Assembly (NCBI GenBank): GCA_947479535.1
Contig: CANJZQ010000016.1
Location: forward strand, 1-48,182
Reading direction: 5' to 3'
Source: Oligoflexales bacterium
GTDB taxonomy: Bacteria; Bdellovibrionota_B; Oligoflexia; Oligoflexales; RGVZ01
Length of the DNA: 48,182 nucleotides
The translations under genes and the position numbers were made by a program. Positions 34,318 to 41,449 of the stretch are shown here, piece after piece. Within the stretch, counting starts at the first letter, position 1, and the number at the start of each line of letters is the position of its first letter. The notes under the pieces were generated by a model. It saw only the letters and a list, made by a program, of their open reading frames with translations. It ran no database searches and was not told the origin of the DNA.

Positions 34318-34780
34318 AAAGTACCCGGATCAATGATGGCGTTTCATGGGCGCGACAAACTTCGTCGAAGAAGGTATTAAACCAAGCCGCTCCTATCGCC
34401 AACCGCAACCGGTCAACCAAACTGTCAATGGATTCGACAGAGGCAATGCAATTACGGCAGATCGCCCGTTATCATGGCCCAAGAACCACACCCACCAGGG
34501 TCGTTCGCCATGCGAAGAAAAAATCGAATAACATTCCGTATATATTAAAGAAAACACCAGATCAAAAACCCCACTCCAAACCAGGCTGGCGGCTCCTCAG
34601 GCCGTTGGCCCAAGGCTTGCTCAATGTCAAAGTGGGCGGGAGAAGTCCCGCCCGATGCTCTACCCTTCAGCTACCCCTGGGACAAGGTCCCCGGAAAAGG
34701 AGTTTCTGATCGTGGGCGTTTCTAAAAGAGTTGATGTTGAGTTGAAAAAGCGGTGGTTCAAGCAGAAAGCAGGAGATTCC
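34318..34780. other. Intergenic region with a structured GC-rich block
   Basis: 463 bases between the divergent ubiD and small-protein genes, without a convincing gene. The left part is ordinary and includes an AT-rich patch (CCGTATATATTAAAG near 34540). From about 34580 it becomes GC-rich and foldable, with a perfect hairpin GGGCGGGA-GAAG-TCCCGCCC (34634-34653) and a second short one, GGGAC-AAG-GTCCC, near 34680. These may belong to the 5' leader of the downstream gene or to a dispersed repeat. Confidence 0.55.
34634..34653. other. Perfect 8-base-pair hairpin in an intergenic leader
   Basis: GGGCGGGA and TCCCGCCC pair completely around a GAAG loop. There is no T-tract on either side, so it is not an intrinsic terminator. 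It lies about 130 bases upstream of the small basic protein gene. Confidence 0.8.
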
Positions 34781-35125
34781 ATGGCGACCAGAAAAAGATC
34801 AGCAACGAAATCCCGAAAGATGATTCTAACCGCAGTGATTGGATCACTGGCTGCCTTGGGCATTGGCGGCGCCGGTTATGTGACATGGAGTGCCATGAAG
34901 GGCAGCGATGCCGCCCAGACCATTGAAGCCACATACACTGGTCAAAAAACAAGCACAAACAGCCGGATTGCCCACAGGACAGCCGTTTCAGGGCAGTCAA
35001 AATTAACAAAAAACCGTCGCGTGAAGTCTAGCGCCTCATGCAAAATCACTAAATCAAAGACACAAAAGCATTCAAAACACACAGCTTCAAAGCACAAACG
35101 CAAAAAGTTGCGCCACGCCCACTGA
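34781..35125 (+). CDS. Small, very basic single-helix membrane protein
   Basis: 114 residues, unknown. Start ATG 34781 follows AGGAG at 34771-34775. A basic N-terminus (MATRKRSATKSRK) precedes one hydrophobic segment (residues about 14-37, ILTAVIGSLAALGIGGAGYV), then an extended tail rich in Lys, Ser, Thr and His, ending K-H-K-R-K-K-L-R-H-A-H. The tail has one cysteine. The segment could be an uncleaved anchor, leaving a cationic tail in the periplasm that could bind peptidoglycan, LPS or nucleic acid; this is inference from charge. The open frame extends upstream to 34655 but the ribosome binding site fixes the start. A strong hairpin follows 20 bases after the stop. Confidence 0.65.
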   Translation: MATRKRSATKSRKMILTAVIGSLAALGIGGAGYVTWSAMKGSDAAQTIEATYTGQKTSTNSRIAHRTAVSGQSKLTKNRRVKSSASCKITKSKTQKHSKHTASKHKRKKLRHAH

Positions 35126-35144
35126 AGCCATGCGTTGTCAAACC

Positions 35145-35186
35145 AGCCCGTTTCCGCGACAATAATGTTTGTGGAAACGGGCTTTT
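35145..35186 (+). terminator. Intrinsic-terminator-like hairpin
   Basis: AGCCCGTTTCC (35145-35155) and GGAAACGGGCT (35173-35183) form a perfect 11-base-pair stem with a 17-base loop, followed by TTT. This has the form of a Rho-independent terminator for the small gene ending at 35125, with a short T-run. The best-supported start codon of the next gene, ATG 35165, lies in the loop, so the element may also control that gene by attenuation or by exposing the start codon. Confidence 0.78.
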
Positions 35187-36262
35187 ACATTTCTAAATCG
35201 CCTCTGCGCTTTGCCGCGGGTTTGATGACCCTTGTCCTGATATCAACTTCCTTGCTAATTCCAGCGCCGGCGCTGGCCCAAGACGGGCCGCCGCCAGAGC
35301 CACCAGCTGAACCCGCCCCAACACCTGAACCCCCCGAACCCGAATACCAGCCACCGGCCCCGGGGGACTTTCCAACATCCCGCTCGGCACCGTCAAAGTC
35401 GTTGCAGGGCAAGGGACCAGGAGAACAACCCGCGTCCGCGCAAGGCACCGCCGATGAAACGGACGACAGCATCATCAAGGTGCCGCGCCCCGAACCGGCG
35501 AAAATACGACCAATCACTGCCACAGAACGAAAAAATGCCTGCACCAAATTCGATGGAAAATACATCAGCTACTACAGCGAAATTTATCACGTTGAGAAAT
35601 GCAAAAGACGCCTCATCCAGGATCCAACCACCATGACTCAGATCATGCGCGGCTCGGTGAAGGTCACAGAAGTTGAGTCAGATATCATCGCCGCGCTCCC
35701 CTCCGGTGAGGGGATCACCGATCAAGGCTCCAAAAAAAGGCGCGGCTGCAAGCAACTTGAGGGCAAGTTCGTCACCTTTTCCTATGTCGACATTTACCTC
35801 GTTCAGAAGTGCAAAAAGAGGGCTTTGCCTGATTGGGAAACTTTTATTGCATGGCAAAAAAAATTGGGACGGAAGTCCGGAATTGGCGCACCTGTCATTG
35901 CGCTTTCCGAGGCCGAATTCGACCTGCTCCAAATCGGTCCCGAAATTCCATCTGCCGTCGATTTGGAATTTATCCGCCAGTATGACCGGAGCAAAGTGGT
36001 CGATATCATTCCAATCGACGAAGCCTGTCGCGGCCTCGAAGGTAAAACGGTCTCGTTTTACTCCAAACTCTACAGAATTGAGAAATGTCGTAAACGAGAG
36101 CTCGACCCGGAACTTGCCACACTTAAAAATCCGTCACTGAATCCCAAGGTGCTCACGGCAGAGCAATGGAATTCCCTACCGGACGGGAAGCCGATAAAAA
36201 CAGAAAGGGAAGGCCAGAAAGGCAAACCAGTTCAATACAAGCCACTACCCCACGGCGGATGA
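35165..36262 (+). CDS. Secreted protein with three cysteine-paired repeats
   Basis: No family recognised. From ATG 35165 (365 residues) the N-terminus has K-S-P-L-R, a hydrophobic core (AAGLMTLVLISTSLLIP) and ALAQ, a good type I signal peptide; ATG 35225 would remove the basic region, and ATG 35135 precedes the hairpin. A Pro/Glu-rich disordered stretch (about residues 40-110) follows. Then three similar units begin at C126, C195 and C288. Each reads C-x3-4-(D/E)GK-hydrophobic-(S/T)-(Y/F)-(S/Y)-x-(I/L/D)-Y-x-(V/I)-(E/Q)-K-C-(K/R)-(K/R)-R, with the second cysteine 20-21 residues later (C146, C216, C308), suggesting one disulfide per unit. Basic residues cluster after each unit. The gene ends 18 bases inside the convergent helix-turn-helix gene. 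Confidence 0.75.
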   Translation: MFVETGFYISKSPLRFAAGLMTLVLISTSLLIPAPALAQDGPPPEPPAEPAPTPEPPEPEYQPPAPGDFPTSRSAPSKSLQGKGPGEQPASAQGTADETDDSIIKVPRPEPAKIRPITATERKNACTKFDGKYISYYSEIYHVEKCKRRLIQDPTTMTQIMRGSVKVTEVESDIIAALPSGEGITDQGSKKRRGCKQLEGKFVTFSYVDIYLVQKCKKRALPDWETFIAWQKKLGRKSGIGAPVIALSEAEFDLLQIGPEIPSAVDLEFIRQYDRSKVVDIIPIDEACRGLEGKTVSFYSKLYRIEKCRKRELDPELATLKNPSLNPKVLTAEQWNSLPDGKPIKTEREGQKGKPVQYKPLPHGG

Positions 36263-37096
36263 GATCAAGTCCACGATCCGCCGGTTCATGATCGGACGAG
36301 ACAACCAAAATACTTCCGACAAATGATGGATCAAATCGCGGCCAGGTTCAGCTCGCGCAATTTCCAAGCGCACGAGGTTCAACGGCGCCAGCAACTCCAT
36401 GGCAAACACGTTCTGCTCTGCCTCACGGACGAGGTCATGCAAGTGAGATGGCAAACTGCTGCGCCCCTCAGGGCGGTACCCGGTTGACTGCACCAACAAA
36501 ACCGACCCTGCCTGCCTGGCCATTTCGAACCGGTAATGGGGACGAGATTCCCGCCCAACAGGAATGTTTCTGAATTCTATCGCGGGAAAAACCCTGGCAA
36601 TTTCTGGCAAAAAAACCGGTGCCTCTGAACACCCGATTTTTTCATGGATCGCAGCCACAATTATTTTAATGGCAGCCCGATCAATCCGACAGCCTGCCCT
36701 GATGGCCCCTTCACGCTCCCGACTCCACTGGTTGGCGTGAACGCGACGCATTTCATTGAAAATCTTTTCCAGCATGGCGGGATCAATCGCGAATGCACCG
36801 TAACCCCTTGCTTCAAAAACAGCCTCAACATCATCCACCAGTCCCATTGCAACAGCCGCCACCAGTGAATCGTCACATTGCAATTGCGACGCGATCGACC
36901 GCAGGGCGTAAATTGAATGAATCTGCTTCTTGCCATTTTTCCAATGGCTGCAATCGGCTGGATCGAGATCTAGTAAACCGCCGACATCCTGATCCATGAT
37001 GCGAGCGCTTCCACGACGGATTCCGAGGAGCATCCGGCAAAATTGAAACAGCGCCGCTGATTCAGGAAACCTCTGTGCCGATATGGGGTGGTTCAT
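36245..37096 (-). CDS. Helix-turn-helix protein with an ImmA/IrrE-like C-terminal region lacking the HExxH site
   Basis: 283 residues. Residues about 15-90 look like an XRE-type DNA-binding domain (VGGLLDLDPADCSHWKNGKKQI, with the S-x-W-x-x-G-K-K-x-I phrase typical of the recognition helix). The C-terminal part has E225-AEQNVFAMELLAP238 followed by LSEVFWLSRPIMNRRIVDL, closely resembling the last helices of ImmA/IrrE metallopeptidases. The zinc motif HExxH is absent (the nearest string is H151-E-K-I-G), so peptidase activity is unlikely. A regulator that senses through the dead domain is the simplest reading. Start ATG 37096 has AGAGG seven bases upstream. It is divergent from clpS and overlaps the end of the convergent repeat-protein gene by 18 bases. 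Confidence 0.72.
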   Translation of the reverse strand: MNHPISAQRFPESAALFQFCRMLLGIRRGSARIMDQDVGGLLDLDPADCSHWKNGKKQIHSIYALRSIASQLQCDDSLVAAVAMGLVDDVEAVFEARGYGAFAIDPAMLEKIFNEMRRVHANQWSREREGAIRAGCRIDRAAIKIIVAAIHEKIGCSEAPVFLPEIARVFPAIEFRNIPVGRESRPHYRFEMARQAGSVLLVQSTGYRPEGRSSLPSHLHDLVREAEQNVFAMELLAPLNLVRLEIARAEPGRDLIHHLSEVFWLSRPIMNRRIVDLISSAVG

Positions 37097-37219
37097 TTTA
37101 GCCTCTGAATCAGCCTGCTGCGATCTAAATGACTATTTCTTTCAGGGACTTACCACCATTACTTAATATCCGTCAATCCACTGCAAAAAATCAGGGTTTT
37201 TGCCGATAGAGACTGGGGG

Positions 37220-37248
37220 TTGACATACTGAGCATCAGACCCAATGTT
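37220..37248 (+). promoter_or_regulatory. Candidate promoter for clpS-clpA
   Basis: A consensus -35 box TTGACA (37220-37225) is followed after 17 bases by AATGTT (37243-37248), a weak -10 box. It lies 35-63 bases before the clpS ATG. The -35 match and spacing are good; the -10 is poor, so the call is tentative. Confidence 0.45.
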
Positions 37249-37282
37249 GAAGGGACAGGAATTTTCCTTTGGAGACGGTTTC

Positions 37283-37630
37283 ATGAGCCAAAACCTGCCC
37301 ATCATTAAAGATACCGGGCGCAGCGATGACCAGGGATCTGGCACGTCTGTTCTCACGGAACGCCAGGTTCAGGTGCGGGTACCAAACCTTTATCGCGTGC
37401 TCCTGCACAATGACGACTACACTCCGATGGAGTTTGTCGTGATGGTCCTTGAAACATTTTTCAACAAGGAGCGGGCGGTTGCGACCGAGATCATGATCAG
37501 CGTGCATACCAAAGGTATCGGCATCTGTGGAGTGTATCCATTCGAGATTGCTGAAACCAAGGTCGCGCTGGTCATGGAGTGCGCGAGAGAGAACGAACAC
37601 CCCCTCCAGTGCACCATGGAGCGGGTCTGA
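37283..37630 (+). CDS. clpS: ATP-dependent Clp protease adaptor ClpS
   Basis: Delivers N-degron substrates to ClpA and modulates ClpAP specificity; cytoplasmic. The 115-residue protein has a disordered N-terminal tail of about 35 residues and then the ClpS core: YRVLLHNDDYTPMEFVV (N-degron pocket), a helix, then VHTKGIGICGVYPFEIAETKV with the pocket His, and a C-terminal ARENEHPLQCTMER. ATG 37283 follows GGAGA at 37271-37275; ATG 37244 is possible but less likely. clpA begins 92 bases downstream, the usual arrangement. Confidence 0.95.
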   Translation: MSQNLPIIKDTGRSDDQGSGTSVLTERQVQVRVPNLYRVLLHNDDYTPMEFVVMVLETFFNKERAVATEIMISVHTKGIGICGVYPFEIAETKVALVMECARENEHPLQCTMERV

Positions 37631-37722
37631 GCCGAAGGTTTCATTGCGTCAGGTTTGCAGTTACGGCGTGACGTTTGCATTGAGGATGAAGTCTGGGAAC
37701 AGAGGACTGGACAGGAGGGCTT

Positions 37723-40077
37723 ATGATCAGCCACGAACTCGAAGTCAGCCTGAACCTCGCAGTTAGCGAGGCAGCACGACGCGGTCACGAATATGTGACT
37801 GTGGAACACGTCCTTTTCGCGCTGTTGCAAAATGATACCGCGATCAAAGCCCTGCGTGCCTGCGGCGGTTCCGTTGACTACACCCGCCAAAAACTCGAAG
37901 AATTTTTTGACGAGCACATTCCAGCGGGAACCTTGCGCCCAGGCCAAATGCCGCAACCAACCATTGGTTTCCAGCGCGTGATACAACGCGCCGCCCAACA
38001 CGTACGCGCGGCCGGGAAAGACAAAATTAAAGGTGAAAACCTTCTTGTTGCCCTGTTTTCAGAACGCGACTCCTTTGCAGTCTACTTTCTGCAGCAGCAA
38101 CACATCAGCCGGTTTGACGTGATCAATTACATTTCCCACGGAATCGCCAAACCAGGCGAGGCACCTGAACCAGGAAGCGAATCACCAGGCGGCACGGGAC
38201 CAGAACAGCCGATTGGCAGGATCGGTGAAAGTGAGCGGTCTGATCCGCAACCACGCGAAGAAGACGATGAATCCGAAACGGGACCATCAGAACGACAGAA
38301 TGGACGAGACCCATTGGCGCTCTACGCCGTTGACCTGTGCGCACGCGCCCGCGAGGGTCACATCGACCCGTTGATCGGCCGGGACGCAGAGATCGAACGC
38401 ACGGTCCAGGTCCTCTGCCGCCGCCGCAAGAACAATCCCCTTCTGGTAGGCGACGCCGGGGTCGGTAAGACCGCCATTGCCGAAGGGTTGGCCCTGCGCA
38501 TCACAGAGGACAGAATCCCGACGCCACTCAAGGGCGCCACCATTTACTCTCTGGACATGGGTTCGCTGCTTGCGGGATCCCGCTTCCGGGGCGATTTTGA
38601 GCAAAGGCTCAAGGGCCTGCTCGCATCGATCAAGAAGAAAAAGAATGCCATCTTGTTTATCGACGAGATTCATACCGTCATCGGTGCCGGTTCAGTCAGC
38701 GGTGGTACCCTCGATGCCTCGAATCTATTGAAACCCTCTCTGGCCAACGGAACCCTGAGGTGCATCGGTTCGACCACCTTCAAGGAATTCCGCAGCCATT
38801 TTGAAACAGACCACGCACTGGTCCGCCGGTTCCAAAAAATTGACGTCGATGAACCGTCGATTGAAGACACCATTTCAATTTTAAAGGGCCTAAAGTCGCG
38901 TTACGAGGAACATCACAAGGTCAAATACTCGCCTGATGCGCTGCGCGGCGCCGTTGAACTTTCAGCGCGGTACCTGCGCGATAAAAAATTACCCGACAAA
39001 GCCATCGACGTTATTGATGAAGTCGGGTCTGCCGCATCATTGGTACGAGATTCGTCAAAAACCACCAAGACCAGAACGATCACCCTCGATGACGTGCAAG
39101 CCGTCGTCGCAAAAATGGCCCGCATTCCGCCTCAGAAAGTTTCCAATTCTGACAAGTCTGCCCTGAAGGATTTAGACCACCGCTTAAAGTCAGTGGTCTT
39201 TGGTCAGGATGCTGCGATTGATGCGCTCGCCTCCGCAATCAAACTTTCACGCTCTGGACTTGGCTCTGAAGAAAAGCCGATTGGCAGCTTTCTGTTCGCA
39301 GGACCTACTGGCGTTGGCAAAACAGAGGTTGCCAAACAGCTGGCTTCGATTATGGGCATCGAATTCATTCGCTTTGATATGAGCGAATATATGGAACGCC
39401 ACACCGTTTCCCGTTTGATTGGCGCACCTCCGGGATATGTCGGATTCGATCAGGGCGGACTGTTGACAGACGCCGTGAACAAGAACCCGCACGCGGTGCT
39501 GCTCTTTGACGAAATTGAAAAGGCGCACGGTGACCTGCAAAACATTTTGCTTCAGGTGATGGACCACGGAACACTTACCGACAACAACGGCCGGCAAACT
39601 GATTTCCGCAACACGATCATCATCATGACCACCAATGCTGGTGCACGGGAAATGATGCATGGTTCAATTGGATTCACCAGGACACCAGGCATGTCCCCGA
39701 ACGAAAAGGGTGACCTCGAGGCAATCAAGAGCTCCTTCGCCCCGGAATTTAGAAACCGCCTCGACGCCGTGATCTACTTCCAGTCCCTGCCACGCCCTGT
39801 GATCCTTTCGGTCGTCGACAAGTTTACCAAGGATGTGGTGGCCAAACTGGCTGCCAAAAAAATCGAAGTCACGATTGACGATCTGGCGCGAGAATATCTG
39901 GCCGACAAGGGTTTCGATCCATCTTTCGGCGCACGCCCACTCTCAAGACTGATTCAAAACGAGATCGCAAAACCTTTGGCCGACGAAGTCTTGTTCGGAA
40001 AGTTGGCAAAAGGCGGATCCGTGAAAATCAGCGTTTCAGGGGACGGGCCGGAGAAGAAGCTTTCGTTTCATTACTAA
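37723..40077 (+). CDS. clpA: ATP-dependent Clp protease ATP-binding subunit ClpA
   Basis: Unfoldase of the ClpAP protease. The N-domain (about residues 1-145, with Clp repeats) binds ClpS and is followed by a long acidic linker (about 145-200). First AAA module: Walker A GDAGVGKT (243-250) and Walker [10 protein letters not shown]. Second: GPTGVGKT (527-534) and [11 protein letters not shown]. The ClpP-docking loop is IGF at 649-651, and the C-terminal domain ends [21 protein letters not shown]. Length 784 against 758 in E. coli; the extra residues are in the linker. ClpP is not in the window. GGAGG is present at 37713-37717. Its last 50 bases overlap the convergent outer-membrane protein gene. 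Confidence 0.96.
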   Translation: MISHELEVSLNLAVSEAARRGHEYVTVEHVLFALLQNDTAIKALRACGGSVDYTRQKLEEFFDEHIPAGTLRPGQMPQPTIGFQRVIQRAAQHVRAAGKDKIKGENLLVALFSERDSFAVYFLQQQHISRFDVINYISHGIAKPGEAPEPGSESPGGTGPEQPIGRIGESERSDPQPREEDDESETGPSERQNGRDPLALYAVDLCARAREGHIDPLIGRDAEIERTVQVLCRRRKNNPLLVGDAGVGKTAIAEGLALRITEDRIPTPLKGATIYSLDMGSLLAGSRFRGDFEQRLKGLLASIKKKKNAILFIDEIHTVIGAGSVSGGTLDASNLLKPSLANGTLRCIGSTTFKEFRSHFETDHALVRRFQKIDVDEPSIEDTISILKGLKSRYEEHHKVKYSPDALRGAVELSARYLRDKKLPDKAIDVIDEVGSAASLVRDSSKTTKTRTITLDDVQAVVAKMARIPPQKVSNSDKSALKDLDHRLKSVVFGQDAAIDALASAIKLSRSGLGSEEKPIGSFLFAGPTGVGKTEVAKQLASIMGIEFIRFDMSEYMERHTVSRLIGAPPGYVGFDQGGLLTDAVNKNPHAVLLFDEIEKAHGDLQNILLQVMDHGTLTDNNGRQTDFRNTIIIMTTNAGAREMMHGSIGFTRTPGMSPNEKGDLEAIKSSFAPEFRNRLDAVIYFQSLPRPVILSVVDKFTKDVVAKLAAKKIEVTIDDLAREYLADKGFDPSFGARPLSRLIQNEIAKPLADEVLFGKLAKGGSVKISVSGDGPEKKLSFHY

Positions 40078-41449
40078 GGGCACTGGAACCGGGGGCAATG
40101 GGCTGATTGCCACTGTCACGGCCACCTGTTGGGGCACTGCCAAAAAATCCTGTGATCGCCACCGAATAAAACCGTTCATCGGTTGCATGAATTCCGTATA
40201 ACGGATGGTTGTATCCAATATCGACCATCATTGGATAAACAAACTTCCCACGTTTGAATAAATTGGCCGTCGTAAATCCAAGACCAACCTGGGCATAACC
40301 AAGTCGCGTGTCGCTCTCTTCCCCGAGCTGAATGTAATTGCCCTCGAGGCTTCCGGAATATTTATCGTTGTAATGCCGTTTGTCCCCGACCCGAAGTGAC
40401 GCGTTCACCAAGTCGCCCGCGTATCCCGCCATCAAGGCCACATCAACGTCGTCGCCTGGGTTGATTTTTACATCGCGCGTCCGCTCCGGATCTATGGCCC
40501 GTTCTTCGCCCACGGGAATCCGGCGCCGAACCTTGGCATCCAGATTGTACTGATATTCCAAACTGCCACCGGCGTAAATCCGGCTCTCGTGCTTGAATAC
40601 CTGTTGCGTATTGAAGTTGATACCGCGGTAGCCAAGACCGGTTGGAATATCGGTGAATGCTTCCGGATTGTCCTGGCGCCCCGTCGGCAACATGACAAGG
40701 GCACGGTAGAAACCTGCTCCGCCGAATTCTTCTGGCCCCGCCGCACCAGATGCAGTCTGAGCGCCAACCCGTAAATCACCCATGGCGCGATTGGACCATT
40801 GATCCACTGGCTCGTACTTAAGGCTGTCAAAATTCTGCTGCACGTCGGCCACTCCCATGTTGGCGGCACGTTGCAACCCGTCTTGCAAATCTTGATAGGC
40901 AAAATCGCCAAGGGAGGTTCGAATGGCGTCCGCACTGCCGCCAGGATCACGAACAAAGCGAAGTGTGGTTTTGGTTTCTAGCGTCACACGCGGGACCGCA
41001 GCAAAAACCGTGAGCCAGGGCGCAACGCCGTAAGCCAGAGAAAATATTTCGGCCTTTACGTTGGCCGTGACATCGCCATGCATGGTTCCAAGATCTATTG
41101 CATCAAGCAATGCGGGGCCGCCCGTGGACGATGTTTGATCATATCGCTGCAAGGTTTCGGCAAGAAGTTTCAGTTCAGGACCATTAAGTCCAGCCATCAT
41201 CGTCTCGCCCGTAAATCGCGCATCAAAGTGGTGCCCGAGGCCAGTCCGCGAATTCATTGCGTGACCGTATTGATCCGTCTGGGAATAATAACCGCGCGTG
41301 GTGTAGTTGATGATGCCGACACCTTTGGGGAGCAGTCCAATCTGGGCCAGGCCCGTCGTGCTGAAAAAAAGCAAAAGGAAAACGCCCAAGCAGTCGCGGG
41401 GCGTCAGGCGAAAAAAAGCTACATCAGGACAAATTTTTAAATGGCTCAT
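40028..41449 (-). CDS. Outer-membrane beta-barrel protein of unknown function
   Basis: 473 residues. The N-terminus has a long hydrophobic stretch ending FFSTTGLAQIG, a signal peptide with cleavage near GLAQ. The body alternates polar and aromatic strands (GYAQVGLGFTT, SRIYAGGSLEYQYNL, VDVALMAGYAGDLVNASLRVG), consistent with a barrel, and lies in the general class of MetA-like or porin-like proteins of 300-450 residues; no exact family is recognised. The C-terminus extends past the last barrel-like strand (SVAITGFFG) by about 40 Gly/Ser/Pro-rich residues, unusual for a barrel. It is the second gene of a pair: its ATG overlaps the TAA of the upstream lipoprotein gene by one base. Its last 50 bases lie inside clpA. 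Confidence 0.72.
   Translation of the reverse strand: MSHLKICPDVAFFRLTPRDCLGVFLLLFFSTTGLAQIGLLPKGVGIINYTTRGYYSQTDQYGHAMNSRTGLGHHFDARFTGETMMAGLNGPELKLLAETLQRYDQTSSTGGPALLDAIDLGTMHGDVTANVKAEIFSLAYGVAPWLTVFAAVPRVTLETKTTLRFVRDPGGSADAIRTSLGDFAYQDLQDGLQRAANMGVADVQQNFDSLKYEPVDQWSNRAMGDLRVGAQTASGAAGPEEFGGAGFYRALVMLPTGRQDNPEAFTDIPTGLGYRGINFNTQQVFKHESRIYAGGSLEYQYNLDAKVRRRIPVGEERAIDPERTRDVKINPGDDVDVALMAGYAGDLVNASLRVGDKRHYNDKYSGSLEGNYIQLGEESDTRLGYAQVGLGFTTANLFKRGKFVYPMMVDIGYNHPLYGIHATDERFYSVAITGFFGSAPTGGRDSGNQPIAPGSSALSNETKASSPARPLKR

Noticed and set aside
34630-34690. tRNA gene on the minus strand
   Set aside because: A D-arm-like string is present, but the following hairpin has eight pairs and a four-base loop instead of a five-pair, seven-base anticodon arm, and no T-arm sequence follows.
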